Below are positions 1-7,187 of a stretch of 10,634 nt of DNA, one piece after another; the first letter of the stretch is position 1, and the number at the start of each line of letters is the position of its first letter. The stretch spans positions 1 through 10,634 of the forward strand of contig CANGWT010000047.1 of the NCBI GenBank assembly GCA_947457745.1, written 5' to 3'. The DNA is from Burkholderiaceae bacterium (GTDB lineage Bacteria; Pseudomonadota; Gammaproteobacteria; Burkholderiales; Burkholderiaceae). The translations under genes and the position numbers were made by a program. The notes under the pieces are model-generated. The model was not told the origin of the DNA. It saw only the letters and a program-made list of their open reading frames with translations, and did no database searches.

Positions 1-295
1 CAAGCTGCTGCATTACTTCTACTTGATCTTGCGCCATTACTCTCTTAGAATAATTACTATGGTCACTTGCACCCTGTGGTTTTGAAGAGTCTCCATAGCC
101 CCGCAGGTCCGTCATTACTAGCGTATGCTTTTTCATGAGCTCGGGCGCAACCTTATGCCAAATAGCATGGGTTTGGGGATGCCCATGTAATAGCAATAGT
201 GGTGAACCAGTCCCACCCACATGGCCGGCAATTTGAATCCCATTAACCTCAAAAACACGCGCCTGAAATCCAGGAAATAATGCATCTGATGACAT
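1..295 (-). CDS. Alpha/beta hydrolase, haloacetate dehalogenase-like (N-terminal part, cut by window edge)
   Basis: The first 98 residues of a cytoplasmic alpha/beta-hydrolase are visible; the rest lies left of the window. Residues near 39-43 read LHGHPQT, the HG-x-P strand-turn that forms the oxyanion hole. They are followed by a W-H-K-V-A-P-E-L segment and, near 66-75, DLRGYGDSSK. This combination, followed by a DHSNYSKRVMAQDQ segment, is what fluoroacetate/haloacetate dehalogenases and related epoxide-hydrolase-like enzymes show. The nucleophile (expected in G-H-D-R-G-G-R) and the halide-binding residues would lie just past the edge, so dehalogenase activity cannot be judged. The start at 295 is uncertain: an in-frame ATG at 304 would add three residues (MVL), and neither has a well-spaced Shine-Dalgarno. 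The gene has its own transcription unit, because a terminator separates it from the upstream minus-strand gene. Family call is fairly sure, substrate is not. Confidence 0.85.
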   Translation of the reverse strand, partial: MSSDALFPGFQARVFEVNGIQIAGHVGGTGSPLLLLHGHPQTHAIWHKVAPELMKKHTLVMTDLRGYGDSSKPQGASDHSNYSKRVMAQDQVEVMQQL

Positions 296-318
296 AAGTA
301 CCATTCGTATATTGATTT

Positions 319-349
319 ATCCTACAGTAATACTAAGCTGATTTGTCTA
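319..349 (-). promoter_or_regulatory. Weak candidate promoter for the alpha/beta hydrolase
   Basis: On the minus strand TAGACA (344-349) and TAGGAT (319-324) are 19 bases apart. This is a poor but possible sigma70 pair in the short space between the terminator and the hydrolase start. It is inferred only from position and partial match to consensus. Confidence 0.25.
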
Positions 350-371
350 GGCTTTTAGACTGAATGTAATA

Positions 372-401
372 CAAAAAAATACCAACCCTAGAGTTGGTAT
401 T
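372..401 (-). terminator. Intrinsic terminator closing the minus-strand catabolic operon
   Basis: A perfect 9-bp stem (378-386 with 393-401, AATACCAAC/GTTGGTATT) and a 6-base loop are followed on the minus strand by a run of T (opposite the A tract at 373-379). The hairpin plus U-tract layout is textbook. It lies about 50 bases past the stop of the DUF6282-like gene and before the hydrolase promoter region. Confidence 0.9.
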
Positions 402-452
402 AATGTTACTAGTAAGGCCACTCAGACCTCAACCCTAGCGCCACAGTCAAAT

Positions 453-1430
453 TCAATATTTCAAACCCAATAACTTGGCGGGATTCTTTTTCATCATAGT
501 GTCAATATCTGATTGAGAAACACCCGCAGCCTTAACAGCTGCAATCTCATTTTCAACTCCATCAGGCGGCGTCATCATCCCTTGCTGACCTAGGTCAGTC
601 GACAATACCAAGTGCTCTGCACCAATCTCCCTAACTGCCTTTGCCACAGCATTGGCATCCACCTTCTCCCAATGCGTCATCCACTTATATTGAGCATCTG
701 GGCCAGTCATAAACTGCAAATAGCAAATCTCAATCTTTGCCCCCATCGCAGCAACTTGCTTCGCCTGCTCCATGCTGAGGCCTGGAATATTTGTTAAGCC
801 ATGGGTAATTAAAATATTCTTTACTCCCAACTCTTTTGCACGCTTAACCACTACCAGAATTTCGTCAGCTGAAACGTGACCTGTTGCCAAAATTAAATTT
901 TCTCGGGCAATGATCTTTAATACCTCTTCCATCTCTGGCGTGACATTCCCATTAGCAGTTACCACAAGACCGGATTTATTTTTATCAACCAGAGTCTTAA
1001 CATGCTTATCGGAGTCAAAGGTAGGCAGCCACACCACTTTGCCGCGACCACCAGACATACGATGCATCCACTCAACTGCGGATGGATTTACACCCCCGAC
1101 AGATTTGTTGAGGACAATTCCACCCCATACTTCAATGCCTGGAACTTGCTGCATCACGAGTGCAGCTCTATCAGCAGTAGTAACCACGTGATTTTTAATT
1201 ACAAAACCAAACATACCCTTACGTTTAGCGATCATTGCAAGTTCAATATCCGTCAGTGATCTACCAAAAACATCGGGATCTGGATGCACATGCATATCAA
1301 TGACCCCGGCAGCAGAGCTCACTTTTGGGGGTGGCGGTGGAAACCCAACTTGCGCTAATAGAGGAGTAGTAGTCCCTATTAAGCCTGCAGAACAGATGAG
1401 TAAAATTGTGTTGTAGGTATGGCGAATCAT
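453..1430 (-). CDS. Exported DUF6282-like metal-dependent hydrolase (amidohydrolase/TIM-barrel type)
   Basis: A 325-residue protein with an N-terminal signal peptide (about residues 1-26, ending PLLA|QV), so probably periplasmic. A five-proline run (31-35) links it to the catalytic domain. Metal-ligand candidates run in amidohydrolase order: D45-M-H47-V-H49-P-D, K79-N-H81, H185 in ATGHVS, H210 in ITHG and D279 in LSTDLGQ. This set fits the amidohydrolase superfamily and the DUF6282 group, whose reaction is not known to me. The start is supported by AAGGAG seven bases before the ATG. It is the last gene before the terminator. The 149-base gap from the aldehyde dehydrogenase holds no obvious terminator, so it may be co-transcribed, but it may also have its own promoter. 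It is the only enzyme of the cluster that is exported, so it may process the substrate before uptake. Fold and export are fairly sure; substrate is unknown. Confidence 0.82.
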   Translation of the reverse strand: MIRHTYNTILLICSAGLIGTTTPLLAQVGFPPPPPKVSSAAGVIDMHVHPDPDVFGRSLTDIELAMIAKRKGMFGFVIKNHVVTTADRAALVMQQVPGIEVWGGIVLNKSVGGVNPSAVEWMHRMSGGRGKVVWLPTFDSDKHVKTLVDKNKSGLVVTANGNVTPEMEEVLKIIARENLILATGHVSADEILVVVKRAKELGVKNILITHGLTNIPGLSMEQAKQVAAMGAKIEICYLQFMTGPDAQYKWMTHWEKVDANAVAKAVREIGAEHLVLSTDLGQQGMMTPPDGVENEIAAVKAAGVSQSDIDTMMKKNPAKLLGLKY

Positions 1431-1579
1431 GTACTGTCTCCTTTTATTATTTTCATCTACTGTACTGCAGATACATTGAGACGTATTTAAGTAGTTGCCC
1501 TTAGGACCAAAGAATTACGAGAGCAAACACCCGAAGTTAATTACCAGCTCTGAATAAATAGGATTGCGTCGTTGTGCTT
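1431..1579. other. 149-base intergenic gap with Shine-Dalgarno and a tRNA-like fragment
   Basis: The gap between the aldehyde dehydrogenase stop and the DUF6282-like start is much longer than the other junctions of the operon (at most 4 bases). It holds a strong minus-strand Shine-Dalgarno (AAGGAG, 1438-1443) and a diverged copy of the tRNA-like repeat (1504-1536). I see no convincing terminator and no promoter above background. Confidence 0.6.
1504..1536 (-). repeat. Diverged fragment of the tRNA-like repeat (third copy)
   Basis: Aligned without gaps to 9705-9737, 27 of 33 bases match and all six differences are transitions. The shared core on the plus strand begins GGACCAAAG and continues through GAGAGCA. 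A weaker match (11 of 18) runs on to the left into the T-arm part. The terminator half and the CCA end are not present here. Short enough that common descent is likely but not proven. Confidence 0.5.
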
Positions 1580-3016
1580 TTATATATTCGCAATGGATAC
1601 TGACTTGTTTACTAAATAGGCCTCCAAAGCTTCGAAACCACCTTCAGACCCATAACCAGAATCATTTACTCCACCAAAAGGAATCTCCGGAAAAGCCGCA
1701 GCAGCTTGATTGACCCATAACATGCCAACTTTTAGATTTTGGGCAAGTTGATGCGCATTTTTTAGAGTGCTTGTAAATGCATAACTTGATAAGCCAAAGG
1801 GTAATCGATTTGCCTCTCGTATAACATCATCTAACTTTTCAAATGTTTGAAAGGCTGCAACAGGGCCAAATGGCTCCTCGTTCATGAGTCTGGCTTTAAC
1901 ACCAGCATTAGCTATTACTGTAGGCTGAAAATAATTACCCTTCTCTCCAATTCGACTTCCCCCTGCTAGTAGATTTGCCCCTGTAGCCAGAGCATCATTG
2001 ACCAACACCTCCATCGCTTCTAGTCTTCTTGGATTTGCCAGTGGGCCCATTTTTGTATCACCCATTAAACCATCGCCCACTTTAATATCAAGGGCGGCCT
2101 GAGTAAACTCTGATAGGTAGCGATCTGCGATCTTTTTCTGTACATAAAATCGAGACGGGGATATACAAACCTGACCAGCATTTCTGTATTTAGCCGCTAC
2201 CATGGCCTTAACTGCAGTCTCCATATCAGCATCATCACAAACAATGACTGGGGCATGACCACCTAATTCCATCGTCACCCGCTTCATATGGGATCCAGCT
2301 AAAGCAGCCAATTGCTTACCCACAACAGTAGACCCCGTAAAGGTTACTTTTCTGATGATGGGATGACTAATGAGATAACTAGAAATCTCCGAGGGATTCC
2401 CGTAAATCAAACCAATCACACCATTTGGTATGCCTGCATCAATAAAAGTTTGCACTAAGGCAGCAGGCGAAGCTGGGGCCTCCTCAGGACCCTTAATCAC
2501 GATGGAGCACCCTGTCGCCAGAGCTGCGCTTAACTTTCGCACAATTTGTATAACAGGAAAATTCCATGGTGTAAAAGCTGCCACCGGCCCTACCGGCTCT
2601 TTAATCACCATTTGTCGTACAGAAAGATTTCTACTTGGAATAATGCGGCCATAGAGGCGTATCGATTCATCCGCCATCCATTCAATCACATCCACAGCAG
2701 CCATGAGCTCTGCAATTGCCTCTGCCAATGGCTTACCCTGCTCTTGAGTCAAAATCGGGGCAATGAAATCCACTCGCTCTCGCAGCAAGGATGCCGCTTT
2801 GCGCATGAGTTTGCTTCGCTCTATTGCAGTAAATTGACTCCACACCTCAAATCCAGATTGAGATGCCAACAATGCATTATCGAGATCCGATCTTCCTGCA
2901 TGAGCAACCCTACCAATTTCTAATCCATTTGCAGGGTTTACTACAGCTAATGTTTTTCCATCACGGGCATTGAGCCACTGCCCATTGATTAATAAATGTG
3001 TATCTGGATAGGACAT
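1580..3016 (-). CDS. NAD(P)-dependent aldehyde dehydrogenase, succinate-semialdehyde dehydrogenase-like
   Basis: A 478-residue cytoplasmic enzyme of usual length for the aldehyde dehydrogenase superfamily, oxidising an aldehyde to the acid with NAD(P). Catalytic residues are in place: N152 in TPWNFPV, K175 in the cofactor site (VIKGPEE), G228-S-T in FTGST, E250 in MELGGHAP, the nucleophile C284 in NAGQVCISPSR, and E380/E381 before PFGP. The overall pattern is closest to the GabD/SSADH-like group, but specificity within this group cannot be read from motifs. The start lies 3 bases after the GMC dehydrogenase stop, with only a weak AGAAAG upstream, so translation is probably coupled. Its place directly after an alcohol dehydrogenase suggests that it takes the aldehyde made by that enzyme. 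Family sure; substrate inferred from context only. Confidence 0.95.
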   Translation of the reverse strand: MSYPDTHLLINGQWLNARDGKTLAVVNPANGLEIGRVAHAGRSDLDNALLASQSGFEVWSQFTAIERSKLMRKAASLLRERVDFIAPILTQEQGKPLAEAIAELMAAVDVIEWMADESIRLYGRIIPSRNLSVRQMVIKEPVGPVAAFTPWNFPVIQIVRKLSAALATGCSIVIKGPEEAPASPAALVQTFIDAGIPNGVIGLIYGNPSEISSYLISHPIIRKVTFTGSTVVGKQLAALAGSHMKRVTMELGGHAPVIVCDDADMETAVKAMVAAKYRNAGQVCISPSRFYVQKKIADRYLSEFTQAALDIKVGDGLMGDTKMGPLANPRRLEAMEVLVNDALATGANLLAGGSRIGEKGNYFQPTVIANAGVKARLMNEEPFGPVAAFQTFEKLDDVIREANRLPFGLSSYAFTSTLKNAHQLAQNLKVGMLWVNQAAAAFPEIPFGGVNDSGYGSEGGFEALEAYLVNKSVSIANI

Positions 3017-3019
3017 CGT

Positions 3020-4615
3020 TTAGGTACTTTCTAAAATTAAATTGGCACCTTTTTCACCGATCATGATCGAGGCTGCATTAGTATTGGCGGAAATAATAGC
3101 GGGCATTACGGAAGCATCAACTACCCTAAGATTGTTTACGCCTCTGACACGTAGTTGAGAATCCACTACCGCACCATCATCCTCACCCATACGACACGTA
3201 CCCGTTGGATGGTAAACGGTCCCACCTTTGCTCCTAGCAAAGTCCTTCAGTCCGTCTTTTCCAGGAAGCATTTCCTCGACCCAAAGATTACGGAAGCTTT
3301 TTTGTTGATAAATCTCTCGAGCCATTTCTAAGCCGGCCACTAAGACTTTTAAATCCACGTCTTCACTCAAATAATTACTGGTAATCTTGGGCTGCACTTG
3401 AGGGTCTTTTGAATTAATATGAACTGACCCACGCGAGACAGGTCTACACTGGCATGCTGAAACAGTAAATCCAGAATAATCATGTAGCGGATCACCCGGC
3501 CTATCCGCTGATAAGGGCATCACATTGAACTGGATATCTGCCCTGCCATCCAATGCATATTGGGTTTTGGCAAACCCGCCTACTTGACCCGCGCCAACAG
3601 TTAAGGGGCCTTTATTAAACAATAACCAGTTAACCCCCATTTTTGCAACTTCAAGTGGATTCTTTACTTGATCGTTTAGTGAAACCTGATCTTTCAAGCG
3701 CACGATTGTGCGTGCCTGATAATGATCTTGTAGATTTTCACCAACTTCTTTAGCGCTCTGAATTATCTTGATCCCCATCTCTTTTAATCGGTCCTCGGAA
3801 CCTATTCCAGAAAGCTCAAGCAATTGTGGACTTTGCAAAGTACCAGCACTCAGAATGACCTCTTTCTCAACGAAAAATTGTTTGATCTCATCATGAATGA
3901 CACACTCAACTCCAATTGCAGTGTCTTTTCTAAATAAAACTCGTGAAACAAGAGCCCCTGTTTGAATATCTAAGTTAGGCGAATCCTCAACCGGTCGTAA
4001 AAAGGCTTGGGCAGAAGACGATCTCCAGCCATTTTTAATTGAAAGCTGATAAGCACCGACACCAAAATCAGTATCAGCATTGAAGTCTGAGTTTGATGGC
4101 AAACCAAATTCTTGAGCTGCCTTTAACCATGCGCTACAGGTGAGATCATTATTCCTCAGATTGGATACGCCTAAACCTCCCCCTGCTCCGTGATATTTGT
4201 TAGGCCCTTCAGAATACGATTCTGATTTTTTAAAAAAAGGTAGCACGCTGTCATAGTCCCAACCTTTGGCACCAGCTTTCTCCCAATCGTTATAGTCCTC
4301 TTTTTGGCCGCGAATATAAATCAATCCATTGATAGAACTTGAGCCCCCAAGGACCCTTCCGCGTGGCCACATCATGGCGCGATTAGATGTTTGCTCTTGG
4401 GGCTCGATACTGAAGTGCCTTGAATACCGCTCATCAAATATAGTTTTGAAATAACCGATAGGTAAATGAAGCCAAAAACCTTTGTCAGAATTTCCCGCCT
4501 CAAGCAAGAGAACGCGATTGCCTGCCTGGCTGAGTCGGTTTGCCAAAATGCATCCAGCAGAGCCAGCGCCAACAATAATGTAGTCCCATGTTGTTTTCGA
4601 TAATTTAGAGCTCAT
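3020..4615 (-). CDS. GMC-family FAD-dependent alcohol dehydrogenase (choline dehydrogenase-like)
   Basis: A 531-residue flavoprotein of the glucose-methanol-choline family. The N-terminal Rossmann FAD site is clear (DYIIVGAGSAG at 11-21, with E39 at the end of the second strand). GMC signature 1 lies around 84-97 (PRGRVLGGSSSING) and signature 2 around 256-272 (SAGTLQSPQLLELSGIG). The C-terminal catalytic part has H469 in VYHPTGTCRMG and N511/N513 in ANTNAASIMIG, the usual His-Asn pair region. Such enzymes oxidise a primary alcohol to an aldehyde and pass electrons to the respiratory chain or to oxygen. No signal peptide. It starts 4 bases after the sulfatase stop without a clear Shine-Dalgarno and ends 3 bases before the aldehyde dehydrogenase, so it is in the middle of an operon. 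The alcohol is probably the product of the sulfatase-family enzyme upstream; choline, aryl and alkyl alcohols are all possible from family membership. Confidence 0.95.
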   Translation of the reverse strand: MSSKLSKTTWDYIIVGAGSAGCILANRLSQAGNRVLLLEAGNSDKGFWLHLPIGYFKTIFDERYSRHFSIEPQEQTSNRAMMWPRGRVLGGSSSINGLIYIRGQKEDYNDWEKAGAKGWDYDSVLPFFKKSESYSEGPNKYHGAGGGLGVSNLRNNDLTCSAWLKAAQEFGLPSNSDFNADTDFGVGAYQLSIKNGWRSSSAQAFLRPVEDSPNLDIQTGALVSRVLFRKDTAIGVECVIHDEIKQFFVEKEVILSAGTLQSPQLLELSGIGSEDRLKEMGIKIIQSAKEVGENLQDHYQARTIVRLKDQVSLNDQVKNPLEVAKMGVNWLLFNKGPLTVGAGQVGGFAKTQYALDGRADIQFNVMPLSADRPGDPLHDYSGFTVSACQCRPVSRGSVHINSKDPQVQPKITSNYLSEDVDLKVLVAGLEMAREIYQQKSFRNLWVEEMLPGKDGLKDFARSKGGTVYHPTGTCRMGEDDGAVVDSQLRVRGVNNLRVVDASVMPAIISANTNAASIMIGEKGANLILEST

Positions 4616-4619
4616 GCAT

Positions 4620-6095
4620 CTAAATTTTCATTGCTTTTTGAGGTGCGCGACTACTTCGGCGATTGGCTGTCAATGAGCCACGTGCCAACCAACTCAGACA
4701 ATCTATTTTTAACTCATTCCGCATTGAATGCAGGGACTCGTTATTCCAAAGATTATTTTTTTCTCCCGGATCAGCACCAAGGTCATACAGCTCACCATAA
4801 GTATCATCGAGATAAAGCACTATCTTCCATTTTGAATCTCGGCGCATCAAAATAAACTCACTCCCGTTTTGGATATGATCTCGAGCAAGCTCAGCATAAA
4901 CTGCATCACGTGCTTGATAATTTGGTAAATGTGATAAAGAGCCCCAGAGAGATCTTGCCTCAAAATCTTGAGGAATTGGTAGGCCTGCAGTTTCTAATAT
5001 CGTTGGGGCAATATCAAACATCTGCACAAGATCATCTCGAATCCCTTTTTGTATATCTAAGTTTTTAGACCAGAAAATTAATGGGACTCGCACAACCGAG
5101 TCATACATAGTCCACTTTTGAATGTGGCCATGATCACCCAGAGCATCTGCATGATCCGAAGTAAATATGACAAGTGCATTATCCAAATAACCACGCGCAT
5201 CTAATGACTTCAAGATCCGCCCCACTTGTAGATCAATCATGGTCACATTAGCAGCATAGTGACGTCTTAAGCGGAGAAAATCCTCTTTTGTTGCATCACG
5301 TCGCCAAGCAATTGAATCAAAATTAAAGTCAATCATGTTGTCGCGTAACTTTTGCTGGGCGCCGGGTTGCGCATGCAGTTCCTGCTCACTAAAATCAGGC
5401 GTAGGAATATCAACGTCAGCATATTCAGCGAGCGCCTCAGGAAGAGGGTCGTAAGGAGGATGAGGGCCAGGAAATCCAATTTGCAAAAATAAAGGATCCT
5501 GATTTTTACGATCATCTATCCACCAGCAAGCGGTATCGCCTATAAAGTTATCAGGATGCATATCAGGATCTAGATCCCATGTAAAAGCGCCAAGTGCTTT
5601 TTTATAGCCCTCTGGGTCTGCAGCAAAACGGTTATAACGAGATGGTTTTGTTAATTTTCGATTATGAAGGGCTTTATCCCATTCATCGTAGATCGCTCGA
5701 TCGCGCTCCTCAAGAAAGAGTGGCCTATCTTTATTCTCCATAATCAGGCGCTGATGAAATCCTCCTGGTGCATCGTAAGGATTGATGTGCATCTTGCCGA
5801 TGTTGACGCAATGATATCCATGGTCTGCAAGACTACTTACCCACGTAGGTTGCCATGGTTGAAAATTGCTGAAGACTTGGCAACCATGAGGATACTTACC
5901 AGTAAATAAACTAGCCCTAGCACCCACGCAAACAGGAGAAGTCACGAAGCACTCACTATAAGCAGCACCTTCTTTAGCGAGACGATCTAGATTTGGTGTT
6001 TTCATCCATGGTGCGCCTAAGGCACCTATCGTATCAGCCCTTTGCTGATCCGTCATGATCAGAATGATATTTGGGCTCGTCTTATCTTTGGTCAT
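4620..6095 (-). CDS. Sulfatase-family hydrolase (arylsulfatase / phosphonate monoester hydrolase type), cytoplasmic
   Basis: A 491-residue type I sulfatase fold protein without a signal peptide. Visible active-site elements: D16-Q17 in IMTDQQ, the formylglycine position C56 in SPVCVGARASLFTG, R60, K101-M-H103 in IGKMHIN, H212 in PGPHPPYDP, D314-H315 in FTSDHADALGDHG, and K327. These match metal, sulfate and nucleophile positions of the family. The residue two after the cysteine is Gly, where most sulfatases have Pro (C-x-P-x-R). Maturation would need a formylglycine-generating enzyme, which is not in this window. The ATG overlaps the receptor stop by 4 bases (ATGA); a GGAG lies 11 bases upstream. 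It probably cleaves a sulfate (or phosphonate) ester taken into the cell and frees the alcohol for the GMC dehydrogenase. It is not recognisably a choline sulfatase: I see no typical choline-sulfatase C-terminal region. Confidence 0.9.
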   Translation of the reverse strand: MTKDKTSPNIILIMTDQQRADTIGALGAPWMKTPNLDRLAKEGAAYSECFVTSPVCVGARASLFTGKYPHGCQVFSNFQPWQPTWVSSLADHGYHCVNIGKMHINPYDAPGGFHQRLIMENKDRPLFLEERDRAIYDEWDKALHNRKLTKPSRYNRFAADPEGYKKALGAFTWDLDPDMHPDNFIGDTACWWIDDRKNQDPLFLQIGFPGPHPPYDPLPEALAEYADVDIPTPDFSEQELHAQPGAQQKLRDNMIDFNFDSIAWRRDATKEDFLRLRRHYAANVTMIDLQVGRILKSLDARGYLDNALVIFTSDHADALGDHGHIQKWTMYDSVVRVPLIFWSKNLDIQKGIRDDLVQMFDIAPTILETAGLPIPQDFEARSLWGSLSHLPNYQARDAVYAELARDHIQNGSEFILMRRDSKWKIVLYLDDTYGELYDLGADPGEKNNLWNNESLHSMRNELKIDCLSWLARGSLTANRRSSRAPQKAMKI

Positions 6096-7060
6096 TCTGG
6101 CTTAATCTCCGCAGTAGTAATTACCAATTTCCACTTATCTAGTTCATTTTTTTGAAATGTCATAAATTTAGCTGGTCCAGCAACTAATACGTCATCACCT
6201 TGAAGGGCTAATTTATCTCGTAATGCTGGAGATTTAGCGGCCGCTACAGTTGCCTCATATAACTTCTGAATAATTGCCTGCGGAGTTCCTGCAGGTGCAA
6301 ATAATCCGAACCAAGCCGAGGCAACCACGTCATAACCCATCTCCTTTAGAGTAGGTATATCTGGAAGAACGGAGGATCGAGATAAGCCAGTAGTGGCAAG
6401 AATTCGCACACGCCCAGCTTGCGCTTGTGGCAAAACTACTGGTAGATGGTTTTGTGAAAATAATACGTCATTAGAAATAACTGCCACTAGAGCCTGACCT
6501 CCTCCAGGGTATGGAATATGCATTGCCTTAGTTCCTGTTTTTTGCTTGAGCAGCTCAACAGAAAGATGTGGAAAAGTGCCTACACCGTTGGAAGAATAGT
6601 TAGCGCTTGCACCCTTACTCTTCAGTACTTTAAAAAACTCATCTACCGAATTGATCCCAGAATTTGTATTTACAGTAAGTGCTAATGGCCCCTCGGTAAA
6701 TTGGGTAATGGGCACAAAATCTTTCAAGGGATCGTAACGCAACTGCTTATACATTGCTGGCGCAAAAGCATGAGTTGCAGCACCACCCAATATGATCGTG
6801 TAACCATCAGCAGGAGATTTGGCAACAAAATCAGCGCCAATTGTTCCGCCCGCTCCTGGTTTATTTATAACAATCACTTGCTTGCCTAGTTCACGACTTA
6901 ACTGGTCTGCAAGTAAGCGGCCAGTAATATCAACTACACCCCCTGGTGGAAATGGAACCACTAATTGAATAGGCTTGTTTGGGTACTCTTGGGCATATAT
7001 AAAACTTGGAAGCAATAAGCAAAAAAACAGCAATACAGTATTTCGGATTAATAAGCTCAC
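6092..7060 (-). CDS. Bug/TctC-family periplasmic solute-binding receptor
   Basis: A 322-residue extracytoplasmic receptor. Residues 1-23 form a signal peptide ending SFIYA|Q, followed by YPNKPIQLVVPFPPGG with the G-x-x-D continuation (D44), the ligand-loop signature of the Bug (Bordetella uptake gene) / TctC family. Later GKQVIVINKPGAGGTIGADFVA and SPADGYT are also family hallmarks. The start is GTG at 7060, with AAGGAG six bases upstream; an ATG slightly upstream is in another frame. Bug proteins mostly bind small carboxylates or amides, some for TctA/TctB tripartite transporters, but no TctA or TctB gene is present here. It is the first gene of the operon and so probably recognises the pathway substrate. 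Family call is secure, ligand unknown. Confidence 0.95.
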   Translation of the reverse strand: MSLLIRNTVLLFFCLLLPSFIYAQEYPNKPIQLVVPFPPGGVVDITGRLLADQLSRELGKQVIVINKPGAGGTIGADFVAKSPADGYTIILGGAATHAFAPAMYKQLRYDPLKDFVPITQFTEGPLALTVNTNSGINSVDEFFKVLKSKGASANYSSNGVGTFPHLSVELLKQKTGTKAMHIPYPGGGQALVAVISNDVLFSQNHLPVVLPQAQAGRVRILATTGLSRSSVLPDIPTLKEMGYDVVASAWFGLFAPAGTPQAIIQKLYEATVAAAKSPALRDKLALQGDDVLVAGPAKFMTFQKNELDKWKLVITTAEIKPE

Positions 7061-7107
7061 ACATATCTCCTTAAGGTGCCTGTTAAAGTTATTTTTATAT
7101 TCTTTAT

Positions 7108-7136
7108 ATCATTCTATATTTAATCAGACTTGTCAA
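7108..7136 (-). promoter_or_regulatory. Candidate promoter of the receptor-sulfatase-GMC-ALDH operon
   Basis: On the minus strand a perfect TTGACA (7131-7136) is followed after 17 bases by AATGAT (7108-7113, four of six to consensus). Transcription would start around 7101, giving a leader of about 40 bases to the GTG. Its -35 box overlaps the -35 of the opposite promoter and the dyad at 7133-7154. Confidence 0.5.
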
Positions 7137-7158
7137 TATACAATTAAATATTGATAAA
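7130..7158 (+). promoter_or_regulatory. Candidate promoter of the gntR gene
   Basis: TTGTCA (7130-7135) and GATAAA (7153-7158) are 17 bases apart on the plus strand. The start would be near 7165, about 23 bases before the gntR ATG. The -35 shares its bases with the -35 of the divergent operon promoter. Confidence 0.4.
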
Positions 7159-7163
7159 TCAAT
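7130..7163. promoter_or_regulatory. Candidate operator: nested dyad symmetries between gntR and the operon
   Basis: Three inverted arrangements overlap here: the imperfect palindrome TTGTCAATATACAA (7130-7143), 7-bp arms TCAATAT/ATATTGA (7133-7139 and 7148-7154), and ATTGAT-AA-ATCAAT (7150-7163). HutC-type GntR repressors bind short dyads of TGTA...TACA character, which the first resembles. A protein bound here would cover both -35 boxes and the gntR -10. Which dyad is the real site cannot be decided by reading. Confidence 0.45.
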
Positions 7164-7187
7164 GGCATAGCTACAGGTAAGGAACAA

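Noticed and set aside
2546..2923. 125-codon plus-strand open frame
   Set aside because: It lies entirely antisense to the catalytic domain of the aldehyde dehydrogenase, whose motifs are intact; the product has no recognisable features.
4620..6095. Calling the sulfatase choline sulfatase (betC) because of the GMC and ALDH neighbours
   Set aside because: The gene order fits, but the active-site surroundings (CVGAR) and the C-terminal part do not look like BetC, and a Bug receptor with a GntR repressor replaces the usual bet regulators and transporters.
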